Below are positions 15,576-22,655 of a stretch of DNA of 40,442 nucleotides, piece after piece. Each line of letters begins with the position of its first letter. Position 1 is the stretch's first letter. Origin of the DNA: JAUWNP01 sp034430655 (GTDB taxonomy: Bacteria > Chloroflexota > Anaerolineae > B4-G1); the NCBI GenBank assembly GCA_034430655.1, contig DAOUEC010000266.1:1-40442 (forward strand). The letters run 5' to 3'. The translations under genes and the position numbers were made by a program. Under the pieces are notes generated by a model. The model was not told the DNA's origin. It searched no databases and worked only from the letters and a program-made list of their open reading frames with translations.

Positions 15576-16811
15576 CTACTCCCGCTGCCGGGGTTTGGCC
15601 CCCACTAGCAGCCGCAGAACCTCGACCTCGGTCAGCACGCGGTCCGACTCCTTCGCTACCTCCAGGATACGCCGGATCACCTCGTCGCTGGCTTCCAGGC
15701 CGTACTCGGCGAGTTGATAATGCACGTTGCTGACCCCGCTCATCGGCCCGATCTCGATTTTCTGGTACCGTCCGACCAGCGTGGCGGGAACAGCCGAGTA
15801 GACTCGATCAGCCACCCAGTCATCTCCCTTTTGTTGGGCCTTGTAGATCGCGGCCGCGTGGACGCCCGACGCGGTGCGGAAGGCATCTTGACCCACAACC
15901 GGGTGGTTGGCTGGCATTGGTACGTGGCACACTTTGGCGACCGTGCGGCAATATAGCGGAAGTGGGGTCAAATCGCGCTGGATGTAACCCAGGAATTGAA
16001 GGTTGGTCAACAGCAGTTCCATTGAGGTGTTACCTGTGCGCTCGCCAATGCCCAACGCGGTGGCGTGCAACCGGTCTGCGCCAGCCTTGAGGGCTGTGAT
16101 CGCGTTGACCAACGCCAGTCCCCGGTCGTTGTGACCGTGCCAGTCAATGCCGATCCTGGGGCCGACCAACTCGCGGATGAAGCGCACGAGCCGTGCTGTG
16201 CCCTCGGGCATGGCATAGCCAGCTGTGTCGGACAGGCATATACGTTCGGCACCGTGCTCGATGGCGGTCAGGTACAGTTGGCGCAGGGTCTCCGGGTCAG
16301 CGCGGGTGGTATCTTCAGTGACGAACATGACAGGCACGTCGTGCTTCACAGCGAAGTCTATAGCCTCGCGTGTGCGACGCAGCATGAGGGCCAAATCCCA
16401 CCCCTCGGCGTAGCGACGGATGGGACTTGAGCCGATGAACATGCCCACGCCGACGCGGATGCCAGCCTGCTGTGAGATCTCGGCGATGGGGGCAATGTCT
16501 TTCGGCAGAGTGCGGGCAGCGCAGTGGCACGCCAGGGGCAAGCCCTGGCCCACGATCTCGTGTGCCAGAATCAGACATTCTTCCGCGAAGCGTGAGCCAG
16601 CCCCTGGAATCCCCAGGTTTACGTCATCCACGCCCAACTCGGCCATCAGCGCCAGCAGGCCGAGTTTATCTGCCACGGAGGGTTGGGTCACAGAGGGTGA
16701 TTGCAGACCATCTCGCAGCGTCTCATCCACGATCCCGACAGTCCTGGTCGGGGGGGCGCTGGGACTCGCGTTCCAATCGTGGATTAACTCACTTCGTGTA
16801 GTGTTATTCAT
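15576..16811 (-). CDS. DRE-TIM acyltransferase: isopropylmalate/homocitrate synthase-like, possible (Re)-citrate synthase
   Basis: A 411-residue enzyme of the family that condenses acetyl-CoA with a 2-oxo acid. The DRE-TIM motif is DETLRDGLQSP (D and R for metal and proton chemistry), with catalytic/metal His residues in DWHGHNDRGLAL and the GERTGNTSMELLL signature. DGLQ instead of the usual DGEQ/DGxQ of LeuA, and the absence of a C-terminal regulatory LeuA domain, argue against ordinary 2-isopropylmalate synthase. It overlaps by 8 bp the stop of an aconitase-type hydratase gene, so the product is likely a tricarboxylic acid such as citrate or homocitrate. (Re)-citrate synthases of Clostridium kluyveri and Dehalococcoides belong to this family. 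ATG at 16811 follows AAAGGTGA; a GTG at 16820 is possible. Confidence 0.78.
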   Translation of the reverse strand: MNNTTRSELIHDWNASPSAPPTRTVGIVDETLRDGLQSPSVTQPSVADKLGLLALMAELGVDDVNLGIPGAGSRFAEECLILAHEIVGQGLPLACHCAARTLPKDIAPIAEISQQAGIRVGVGMFIGSSPIRRYAEGWDLALMLRRTREAIDFAVKHDVPVMFVTEDTTRADPETLRQLYLTAIEHGAERICLSDTAGYAMPEGTARLVRFIRELVGPRIGIDWHGHNDRGLALVNAITALKAGADRLHATALGIGERTGNTSMELLLTNLQFLGYIQRDLTPLPLYCRTVAKVCHVPMPANHPVVGQDAFRTASGVHAAAIYKAQQKGDDWVADRVYSAVPATLVGRYQKIEIGPMSGVSNVHYQLAEYGLEASDEVIRRILEVAKESDRVLTEVEVLRLLVGAKPRQRE

Positions 16812-18735
16812 GTTCGTCACCTTTGTCGCGGGCGTAGTTTAACAGTCCACCGGCAAGGAGGATTTGGACCTGGCGAGATGTGAGATCGCAGGTGACATCG
16901 AAGGTTATGTCCTGTGTTTGGTTGCGGATGCTGACCGGGTGGCCAGTGCGGAGGCGTTCGTGCAGCCCGATGATCTCCCATTCATCGCCCACTCGAATTT
17001 TATCATAGGCCGCGTGGTCAGCAAAGATCAGGGGCAGGATGCCAAAGTTGACCAGATTGGCCTGGTGTATGCGGGCGTAAGATTTGGCGATGACAGCTCG
17101 TAACCCCAGCACCAAAGGCCCTTGCACAGCGTGCTCCCGGGAGGAGCCGAGACCATAGTTGTGGCCGGCCACGATGAAACCGCCGCTCCACTCGCGGGCA
17201 CGCGCAGGGAAGCCGGGGTCTATCCGACTGAACGTTAAGTTGCCCATGGCCGTGACGTTGGCACAGGCGGCGATGGTCTCAGGCTTGGCGGGCATGATGT
17301 GGTCTGTGGTGATGTCGTCGCCCAGCACGATCAACACTCGCCCCTGCAGCCTGTCGGGGAGTGGGGTCACCGCTGGTAGCGGGGTGTGATGAGACCCGCG
17401 GATAATCTCGACAGTGGCGCGGTCCGCAGGTGGAGGTGTGATCTCGCGTAGGTCTGGATACCGGGGCGGCGGCTCGATGCGGGGAGGGGTGTCTCCTAGA
17501 TCGCGAGGGTCAGTGATCACTCCGGTCAGTGCCGACGCTGCCGCAACGGCCGGGCTGCACAGGTAGACCTGGTCGCCAAGTACCCCCGAGCGGCCAGGAA
17601 AGTTGCGCGGGTAAGTGCGCAAGGAGACTGCGCCCTTTGGCGGCTGGAGGTCCATGCCTATGCACGGGCCACAGCAAGGCTCCAGAATGCGTGCTCCAGC
17701 CGCAATGAGGTCGCTTAGTTCGCCGGACGTGGCCAGCACGTGGTACACCTGTCGGGTTCCCGGCGTCACAGCCATCGTGACGTGGGGCGGGACGTGTTGC
17801 CCGCGCAGCATACGAGCGACCAGCGCCATGTCTTCATAACTGCCGTTCGTGCAACTGCCTACGATGACCTGATCCACTGGTGTGCCAGCCACCTCGCGCA
17901 CTGGCACCACGTTGCCAGGGCTGCCTGGCAAGGCAATCAATGGCTCGATGGTGGAGAGGTCGAGCCGCATCTGCTCGTCGTAGGTAGCGTCGGGATCAGG
18001 GCCCAGGGGACAGAAATCAGCCTCGCGGCCTTGAGCGACCAGGTAACGCCGCACCTGCTCGTCGGCCGGAAAGATCGAGGTTGTGACTTCCAGTTCCGCA
18101 CCCACTGAGGTGATGGTGGCGCGTTCTGGCACACTGAGAGTGGCGACACCTGGCCCTGTGAACTCGGCTGCCCTGCCAACGCCCCACCGTGTGCCCAGGC
18201 GGCGCAGCAGTTCCAGGATCACGTCTTTGGCGCTCACCCAGGGGCGGAGTTCGCCGCTCAACTCGATCCCCACGATGGCTGGCATGCGCACGTGGTAGCG
18301 GGCAGTGCCCAGGGCGACGGCCACCTCCACCCCCCCCGCTCCGATGCCGAGCGACCCGACGGCTCCCGCTGTCGGTGTATGACTGTCGGCCCCTACCAAC
18401 AGTGCGCCTGGCCGGGCGAAGTGCGCCAGAAAGAGCAGGTGACAGATGCCGTTGCCGGGTGGGGAGTAGTAAAATCCGTGGCGGGCTGCCATCGTGCGCA
18501 GATAGTGGTGGTCAGCGGCGTTCTCAGGGCGTACCTGGAGGGTGCCGTGGTCCACCAGCGACACGGCCTGCAGGCCGGGTGCCAGCGGCAATCCCAGGGC
18601 CTCGAATTGAAGATGGGCGGTCAGGCCCGTGGCATCTTCGGTGAGGATTTGGTCAACCCGGAGGACGATTTCACTATTAGGAGAAAGTTCGCCGTCGAGC
18701 AGATGCCCGGTTATGAGTTTGTGCGTCAGGTTCAT
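16804..18735 (-). CDS. Aconitase/homoaconitase-type [4Fe-4S] hydratase
   Basis: A 643-residue single-chain member of the aconitase superfamily, with the catalytic domains (LeuC-like, about 1-410) and the swivel domain (LeuD-like, about 480-640) fused. Cluster ligands are visible as the Cys in GSCTNGSYEDM and the pair in EPCCGPCIGM. The swivel domain has GDDITTDHIMPAKPE and HNYGLGSSREHA. Length and organisation match the short aconitase type found in many bacteria and archaea, which includes aconitases and homoaconitases. ATG at 18735 gives the usual MNLTHKLI start and has GAGGT upstream; an ATG at 18759 overlapping the previous stop by 4 bp is an alternative. The downstream partner suggests citrate or homocitrate isomerisation. 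Confidence 0.88.
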   Translation of the reverse strand: MNLTHKLITGHLLDGELSPNSEIVLRVDQILTEDATGLTAHLQFEALGLPLAPGLQAVSLVDHGTLQVRPENAADHHYLRTMAARHGFYYSPPGNGICHLLFLAHFARPGALLVGADSHTPTAGAVGSLGIGAGGVEVAVALGTARYHVRMPAIVGIELSGELRPWVSAKDVILELLRRLGTRWGVGRAAEFTGPGVATLSVPERATITSVGAELEVTTSIFPADEQVRRYLVAQGREADFCPLGPDPDATYDEQMRLDLSTIEPLIALPGSPGNVVPVREVAGTPVDQVIVGSCTNGSYEDMALVARMLRGQHVPPHVTMAVTPGTRQVYHVLATSGELSDLIAAGARILEPCCGPCIGMDLQPPKGAVSLRTYPRNFPGRSGVLGDQVYLCSPAVAAASALTGVITDPRDLGDTPPRIEPPPRYPDLREITPPPADRATVEIIRGSHHTPLPAVTPLPDRLQGRVLIVLGDDITTDHIMPAKPETIAACANVTAMGNLTFSRIDPGFPARAREWSGGFIVAGHNYGLGSSREHAVQGPLVLGLRAVIAKSYARIHQANLVNFGILPLIFADHAAYDKIRVGDEWEIIGLHERLRTGHPVSIRNQTQDITFDVTCDLTSRQVQILLAGGLLNYARDKGDEHE

Positions 18736-18755
18736 AGTCAGTATGTACCTCAGGA

Positions 18756-19775
18756 TCATCTTTCACGGTTGAGAAGCACGTGCGCCAGTTCGTGGAGCGC
18801 CTGGACGGCTGGGCCCTGCAGTTTCGCCTGCCCCAGTGCGGCCAGTGCCTGGGCGTGATGCTTTCGTGCCAGTTGTTCAGCGTATTCGCGGCTGTTTGTC
18901 TCTTCCAGCAAGTGCGTCGCGTGGTGGACGTTGGCTGCTGAGAGCGTCTCCCGTGCCAACAGCGCGCGCAGTTCCGCGCTTTGCTCCAGGCCGTGGAGGA
19001 TAGGGAGCGATTTCTTGCGCCGGGCGATATCGGCACCGCCTGGCTTGCCGGTGACGGTCGGGTCTCCCCAGATGCCCAGGACGTCGTCGCGCATCTGAAA
19101 TGCCAGCCCCAGGTGGTGGCCGAAGGTGCGCAGATGCTCACGTTGGGCGTCGGGGGCAGCGGCGATGAGGGCGCCTATCTTGCAGGCACAGGCCACCAGC
19201 GCGGCGGTTTTTCCCTCGATCATCGCCAGGTAGTCCGCGGTGGAGACGCTGTCGCGGCTCTCGAAGCCGATGTCGAGGTACTGACCTCCAGTAAGGGCCA
19301 GGCAGGCGCGGTTCAAAAGCCGAAGGGCGGCCACGAGGGTCGTGGCGGGCACGTCTCGCTCGGAGAGCCGCACCAGAGCCAGTTGAGCCAGGGCGAATAG
19401 TGTATCCCCGGCGTTGATCCCCTGTGCCTCTCCCCACAGTGCCCAGACGGTAGGGCGGCTGCGGCGGGTTTCGTCCCGGTCCTCGATGTCGTCGTGGATG
19501 AGGGAGAAGTTGTGCAGCAGTTCGATGGCGGCTGCAGCGGGTAGGGCCTGCTCCCACTGGCCACCGCAGGCTTCGCAGGCCAGCAGGCAGAGCACGGGCC
19601 GCACCCGCTTGCCGGTTCGCGCCTGACAGGGGTTGAACGCCGCGTCGGCCCAGCCCATGTGGTAGCGCAGCATACCAAAGAGGCCCGCGTGGCGCGGGTC
19701 GGCCGTCTGGACGACGGCGCGCATTTCTGCTTCGAGAGGTGGTAGGTAGCGGTCGAAGAATGTTTGAAGGGACAT
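18756..19775 (-). CDS. Polyprenyl (farnesyl/geranylgeranyl-type) diphosphate synthase
   Basis: A 339-residue trans-isoprenyl diphosphate synthase that elongates allylic diphosphates with IPP. The first Asp-rich motif is HDDIEDRDETRRSRPT (from residue 95) and the second is FQMRDDVLGIWGD followed by TGKPGGADI. Conserved GKRVRP near residue 55 binds IPP. Chain length cannot be firmly read; FPP or GGPP are likely given the adjacent squalene/phytoene synthase. The ATG at 19775 sits 2 bp after the upstream stop; an in-frame GTG at 19796 would overlap the upstream gene. Confidence 0.92.
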   Translation of the reverse strand: MSLQTFFDRYLPPLEAEMRAVVQTADPRHAGLFGMLRYHMGWADAAFNPCQARTGKRVRPVLCLLACEACGGQWEQALPAAAAIELLHNFSLIHDDIEDRDETRRSRPTVWALWGEAQGINAGDTLFALAQLALVRLSERDVPATTLVAALRLLNRACLALTGGQYLDIGFESRDSVSTADYLAMIEGKTAALVACACKIGALIAAAPDAQREHLRTFGHHLGLAFQMRDDVLGIWGDPTVTGKPGGADIARRKKSLPILHGLEQSAELRALLARETLSAANVHHATHLLEETNSREYAEQLARKHHAQALAALGQAKLQGPAVQALHELAHVLLNRER

Positions 19776-19777
19776 TA

Positions 19778-20776
19778 TCAAGTTGCTTTTGCCCACACCT
19801 CACTTTTGAACGATGGGCGGGACAGATATCTGTAGTACCAGGCAAGCCAATGATTAGACCAGCCGAACAGTTTCGTATCGCGCATGATCCTCTTGACTTG
19901 ATCGCGGCTCATTTTCGCTCCGGCAAGAAGCACATTGACGTTATTTCGGCTGAGCGCCAGCGTTTTCACGGCGAAGAAGCAGGGCCACATACAGGCTAGC
20001 CGAATGCGATGTTGGCAGCGTGGAAAGGCCATAATGTAACTGGCCCCATGCTGCAGATGGCGTTCCGCCTTGTCGGCTAACATATCTATGACTCTTAAGG
20101 CCGGTTCTATGTTTGCGGGGTCGAAGAGCCCGTCGCAGGTCAGGCCAACCTGTTCATAAAAGGTGCGTGGCACAAAGACCCAGCCTCGCTCGTAATCCTT
20201 GCGCATCCCCCGGATCACATTGACTGTCTGCAACGCCAGCCCAAGCTCCCGTGCCAGGGGCATCAGTTGCGATTTGCGCTTGCGGATAATGGGCGAGTAC
20301 CAGGCAAAAACGTCGGTTAGCAAATAGCCTACCCGGCCCGCTACCTCGTGCATATAGTCATTCAGCGCTTCCTCATTCTCTACGAAGGGACCATGCTCCT
20401 GCCAGCGGGCCATACCCAGTGAAGTCTCGATCACACGTAGTCTGACGGCCTCTTGAATTTCGGAGGGGAACTGGTCGAGTTGCTCGATAATCTCACCGGC
20501 GTGTTGGGCGACGAAAACTTCGGGGTCGCTATGGTCCAGGTCGGAGATACGGGCGGTCAGGTTCTCTGGTGACACCTCCCCGCTTAACACGCGCGCCCAT
20601 AAATGGAGCAGTTGGACTTTGCGTTCGACTTCCATTGTCTCATGATCTTCCAGACAATCGGAGACGCGAAAAAGTAGATAAGAAACGGTCACGATGTCGC
20701 GCAAGGTTTGCGGCAACTGTTCGATAGATAGTGCAAAAGTGCGGCTAACCTTGCGTAGCATCTCGTATTGGTTCAT
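19778..20776 (-). CDS. Squalene/phytoene synthase family protein with altered Asp motifs
   Basis: A 332-residue head-to-head prenyl synthase homologue (joining two FPP or GGPP molecules). It starts with VSRTFALSIEQLP, typical of the squalene synthase branch. The first Asp-rich motif is SDCLEDHE (canonical DTxED, with Cys for Thr). The second reads NVIRGMRKDYERGWVFVP, where the canonical NxxRDxxED has Gly in place of the first Asp while the later Asp is kept. The remaining GRVGYLLTDVF and MARWQEHGP segments are well conserved. Context (IPP isomerase upstream, prenyl diphosphate synthase downstream) supports a terpenoid role; whether the product is squalene, presqualene diphosphate or phytoene is open. 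Confidence 0.85.
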   Translation of the reverse strand: MNQYEMLRKVSRTFALSIEQLPQTLRDIVTVSYLLFRVSDCLEDHETMEVERKVQLLHLWARVLSGEVSPENLTARISDLDHSDPEVFVAQHAGEIIEQLDQFPSEIQEAVRLRVIETSLGMARWQEHGPFVENEEALNDYMHEVAGRVGYLLTDVFAWYSPIIRKRKSQLMPLARELGLALQTVNVIRGMRKDYERGWVFVPRTFYEQVGLTCDGLFDPANIEPALRVIDMLADKAERHLQHGASYIMAFPRCQHRIRLACMWPCFFAVKTLALSRNNVNVLLAGAKMSRDQVKRIMRDTKLFGWSNHWLAWYYRYLSRPSFKSEVWAKAT

Positions 20777-20865
20777 AGGACTTGTGCCTTCATTGTCTTT
20801 AGTATGCCAGGTGGATACTCCACCAAATCATACTTCACAACCCGTAAGCACGGCCAAGGCCATGG

Positions 20866-21888
20866 TTACGGCGTGGTGGGTATGATGGGAGTGTGCTTGA
20901 GCGCCTGGATGTCGGCAGCACCGGCGGCGAACATAGCGACGCGCAACTGGGTCACAAGGGTGGCGATGAGTTCGGCTACGGCTACGCTGGATTCGCTGGC
21001 AGCGCGGAGGAACGGCCCGGCAACGCCACACGCGGTCGCGCCCAATGTGATGGCCTTGGCCATCTGGATGCCGTCGCGGATGCCGCCACTGGCGATGACG
21101 GGCAGGCCAGGCGCACCTCGACGGGCCATCAGCAGACTCTCGGCGGTGGGGATGCCCCAGTCTGCGAAGGCTGCCGCCACCTGCCGTTGGCGCTCGGTCG
21201 TAGCGCGGTGCATCTCCACCTGGCTCCACGAAATGCCCCCGGCCCCGGCGACGTCAATCGCTGCCACGCCGGCGCCCGCCAGTTGGCGGGCCACCTGCTC
21301 CGAGATGCCCCAGCCCACCTCCTTAGCGACCACCGGTACCTCCAATGCCTGGCAGACTGCCTCGATTCTGGATAGCAACCCGGCGAAATCGGCCTCTCCT
21401 TCGGGCTGGAGCGCCTCCTGCAGCGGGTTGAGGTGTAGGATCAGACCGTCCGCTTCTACCATCTCGACGGCGCGGCGACATTCGTCGGGGCCGTAGCCGT
21501 AGTTTAGTTGCACCGCGCCCAGGTTGGCCAGCAGCAGGATGTCGGGGGCGACGTGACGCACGCGGTAGGTATCTACCAGAGCAGAATCTTCGATAGCGGC
21601 GCGCTGTGAGCCCAGGCCCATCCCGATTCCGGCAGCCTGGGCCGCTTCCGCCAGGCGTTGGTTGATCGCGCTGGCTTCCGGCGTGCCACCGGTCATTGAA
21701 GAGATGAGGAGCGGGGCTGCCAGGCGCTTGTCCAGCAGTGTCGTGGCAGTATCCACCTCTTTGAGGCCGAAGCCTGGCAGCGCGCGGTGGATAAAGCGGT
21801 ATCGCTCGAAGCCGGTGGAGACGTGCTTGAAGTCAACGTCCTCTTGCAGGTTGATGCGGATGTGGTCGGACTTGCGTTGTTGGTGCAT
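20866..21888 (-). CDS. fni: Isopentenyl-diphosphate delta-isomerase, type 2 (FMN-dependent)
   Basis: Interconverts IPP and DMAPP using reduced FMN. The 340-residue length matches the family. Features seen: RKSDHIRINLQEDV start (phosphate-binding R-K-x-x-H), LISSMTGGTPEA, GMGLGSQRAAI, NLGAVQL, HLNPLQEALQPEG (substrate/metal region), VAKEVGWGIS, AIDVAGAGGISW and the FMN-phosphate segment ASGGIRDGIQMAKAI. The ATG at 21888 follows AAGGAG; upstream codons in the same frame are not conserved in character. It is the first gene of a five-gene operon that also encodes the prenyl synthases, the aconitase and the LeuA-like enzyme. Confidence 0.95.
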   Translation of the reverse strand: MHQQRKSDHIRINLQEDVDFKHVSTGFERYRFIHRALPGFGLKEVDTATTLLDKRLAAPLLISSMTGGTPEASAINQRLAEAAQAAGIGMGLGSQRAAIEDSALVDTYRVRHVAPDILLLANLGAVQLNYGYGPDECRRAVEMVEADGLILHLNPLQEALQPEGEADFAGLLSRIEAVCQALEVPVVAKEVGWGISEQVARQLAGAGVAAIDVAGAGGISWSQVEMHRATTERQRQVAAAFADWGIPTAESLLMARRGAPGLPVIASGGIRDGIQMAKAITLGATACGVAGPFLRAASESSVAVAELIATLVTQLRVAMFAAGAADIQALKHTPIIPTTP

Positions 21889-21940
21889 GCGCTCCTTCGT
21901 AACCTGAGATGCGCATCTGTGTTCTTTATGGCAGACGCCT

Positions 21941-21969
21941 ATGATACTGGCAGTGGCGATACTTGTCAA
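21941..21969 (-). promoter_or_regulatory. Sigma-70 promoter of the isoprenoid operon
   Basis: Minus strand TTGACA (21969-21964), 17-bp spacer, TATCAT (21946-21941), about 53 bp upstream of fni. Its -35 box overlaps the -35 of the divergent acpP promoter. Confidence 0.75.
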
Positions 21970-21990
21970 ACTGTGCAATTTGAGTAGAAT
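21963..21990 (+). promoter_or_regulatory. Sigma-70 promoter of acpP
   Basis: TTGTCA (21963-21968), 16-bp spacer, TAGAAT (21985-21990), about 40 bp upstream of the acpP start. It shares five of six -35 bases with the opposing fni promoter, so RNA polymerase probably cannot occupy both at once. Confidence 0.65.
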
Positions 21991-22031
21991 ATCGCATCGG
22001 TAGTCTGAAAAATCGAAGGGAGGTAAAGCCA

Positions 22032-22277
22032 ATGGCAGATACGTTTGAACGGGTCAAGAAAATCGTCGTTGATCTGTTGGGGGTGGAGCCGGACAAGGTC
22101 ACGCGAGAAGCGTACTTCCGCGAGGACCTGGAGGCGGATTCCCTCGACCTCGTCGAACTGATTATGGCGTTCGAGGAGGAGTTCGAGGGGACGATCTCCG
22201 ACGAGGACGCTCAGCAGATCAAGACGGTGGGCCAGGCGGTGGACTACATCGAACAGCACATGGTCGCTAGTGCGTAG
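22032..22277 (+). CDS. acpP: Acyl carrier protein
   Basis: An 81-residue acidic four-helix carrier for fatty acid synthesis. The phosphopantetheine attachment Ser lies in EADSLDLVELIM, and the helix II/III region FEEEFEGTISDEDAQQIKTV is typical. A strong AGGGAGGT site precedes the ATG. It is monocistronic, with its own promoter and a strong terminator, and physically separated from fabF/plsX (31.3-33.6 kb), with which it must work. Confidence 0.96.
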   Translation: MADTFERVKKIVVDLLGVEPDKVTREAYFREDLEADSLDLVELIMAFEEEFEGTISDEDAQQIKTVGQAVDYIEQHMVASA

Positions 22278-22306
22278 ATTCCACGCTGGCTGGCGTAAGA
22301 GCACGA

Positions 22307-22334
22307 GGCTACCGGTAGATACCGGTGGCCTTTT
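22307..22334 (+). terminator. Intrinsic terminator of acpP
   Basis: A 10-bp stem GGCTACCGGT / ACCGGTGGCC (one G-T pair) with loop AGAT, followed by TTTTGCTTT. The T tract runs directly into the promoter of the next gene. Confidence 0.9.
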
Positions 22335-22359
22335 GCTTTGGAACAGTTCGTGCTATACT
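22331..22359 (+). promoter_or_regulatory. Putative promoter of the DUF6485 gene
   Basis: TATACT at 22354-22359 preceded by TGC (extended -10), with TTTTGC 17 bp upstream, inside the T tract of the acpP terminator. It lies 33 bp before the start at 22393. Confidence 0.5.
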
Positions 22360-22392
22360 TCGCCCCAACAGCCAACGTTGGAGGTGAAGGAT

Positions 22393-22590
22393 ATGGAGTG
22401 CAAAATAGAAGAGAACCTCGCGCAGTGCCCCTGCACCTACGAGCCCTGCTCCAGGAAGGGCAAGTGCTGCGAGTGTATCCGTTATCACTGGCGGATGGGC
22501 GAGTTGCCGGGCTGCCTTTTCCCGCCGGAGGCGGAGCGCACCTACGACCGCTCCATTGCTCACTTCATCCGTATCTACGGCCGGCGGTAG
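22393..22590 (+). CDS. DUF6485 family Cys-rich small protein
   Basis: A 65-residue protein with MECKIEENLAQCPCTYEPCSRKGKCCECIRYH, a dense cysteine cluster (seven Cys in the first 34 residues plus one near the middle) and then GELPGCLFPPEAERTYDRSI. This pattern matches a widespread small family of unknown function annotated as DUF6485, probably metal-binding. The GGAGGTGAAGG site sets the start. No functional link with neighbours is apparent. Confidence 0.85.
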   Translation: MECKIEENLAQCPCTYEPCSRKGKCCECIRYHWRMGELPGCLFPPEAERTYDRSIAHFIRIYGRR

Positions 22591-22596
22591 TGATGA

Positions 22597-22634
22597 CCTA
22601 ACCCCCCGGCCCCCTTCCCTACGAGGGAAGGGGG
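22597..22634. repeat. C-run/G-run palindromic repeat element
   Basis: CCTAACCCCCCGG followed by an 11-bp perfect stem (CCCCCTTCCCT at 22610-22620, loop ACG, AGGGAAGGGGG at 22624-22634) and GAGTGGGGG. It is located between two co-directional genes. The same layout occurs inside the coding sequence at 3553-3585. Could be a mobile REP-type palindrome or act as a weak terminator. Confidence 0.7.
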
Positions 22635-22655
22635 AGTGGGGGAGGGGTCGAAGCG

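Noticed and set aside
16804..18735. Separate leuC and leuD genes
   Set aside because: The frame is continuous over 643 residues with both domains, so a single-chain aconitase-type enzyme is the better call.
19822..19833. 12-bp palindrome ACAGATATCTGT as an operator
   Set aside because: It lies inside the squalene/phytoene synthase coding sequence with no promoter nearby.
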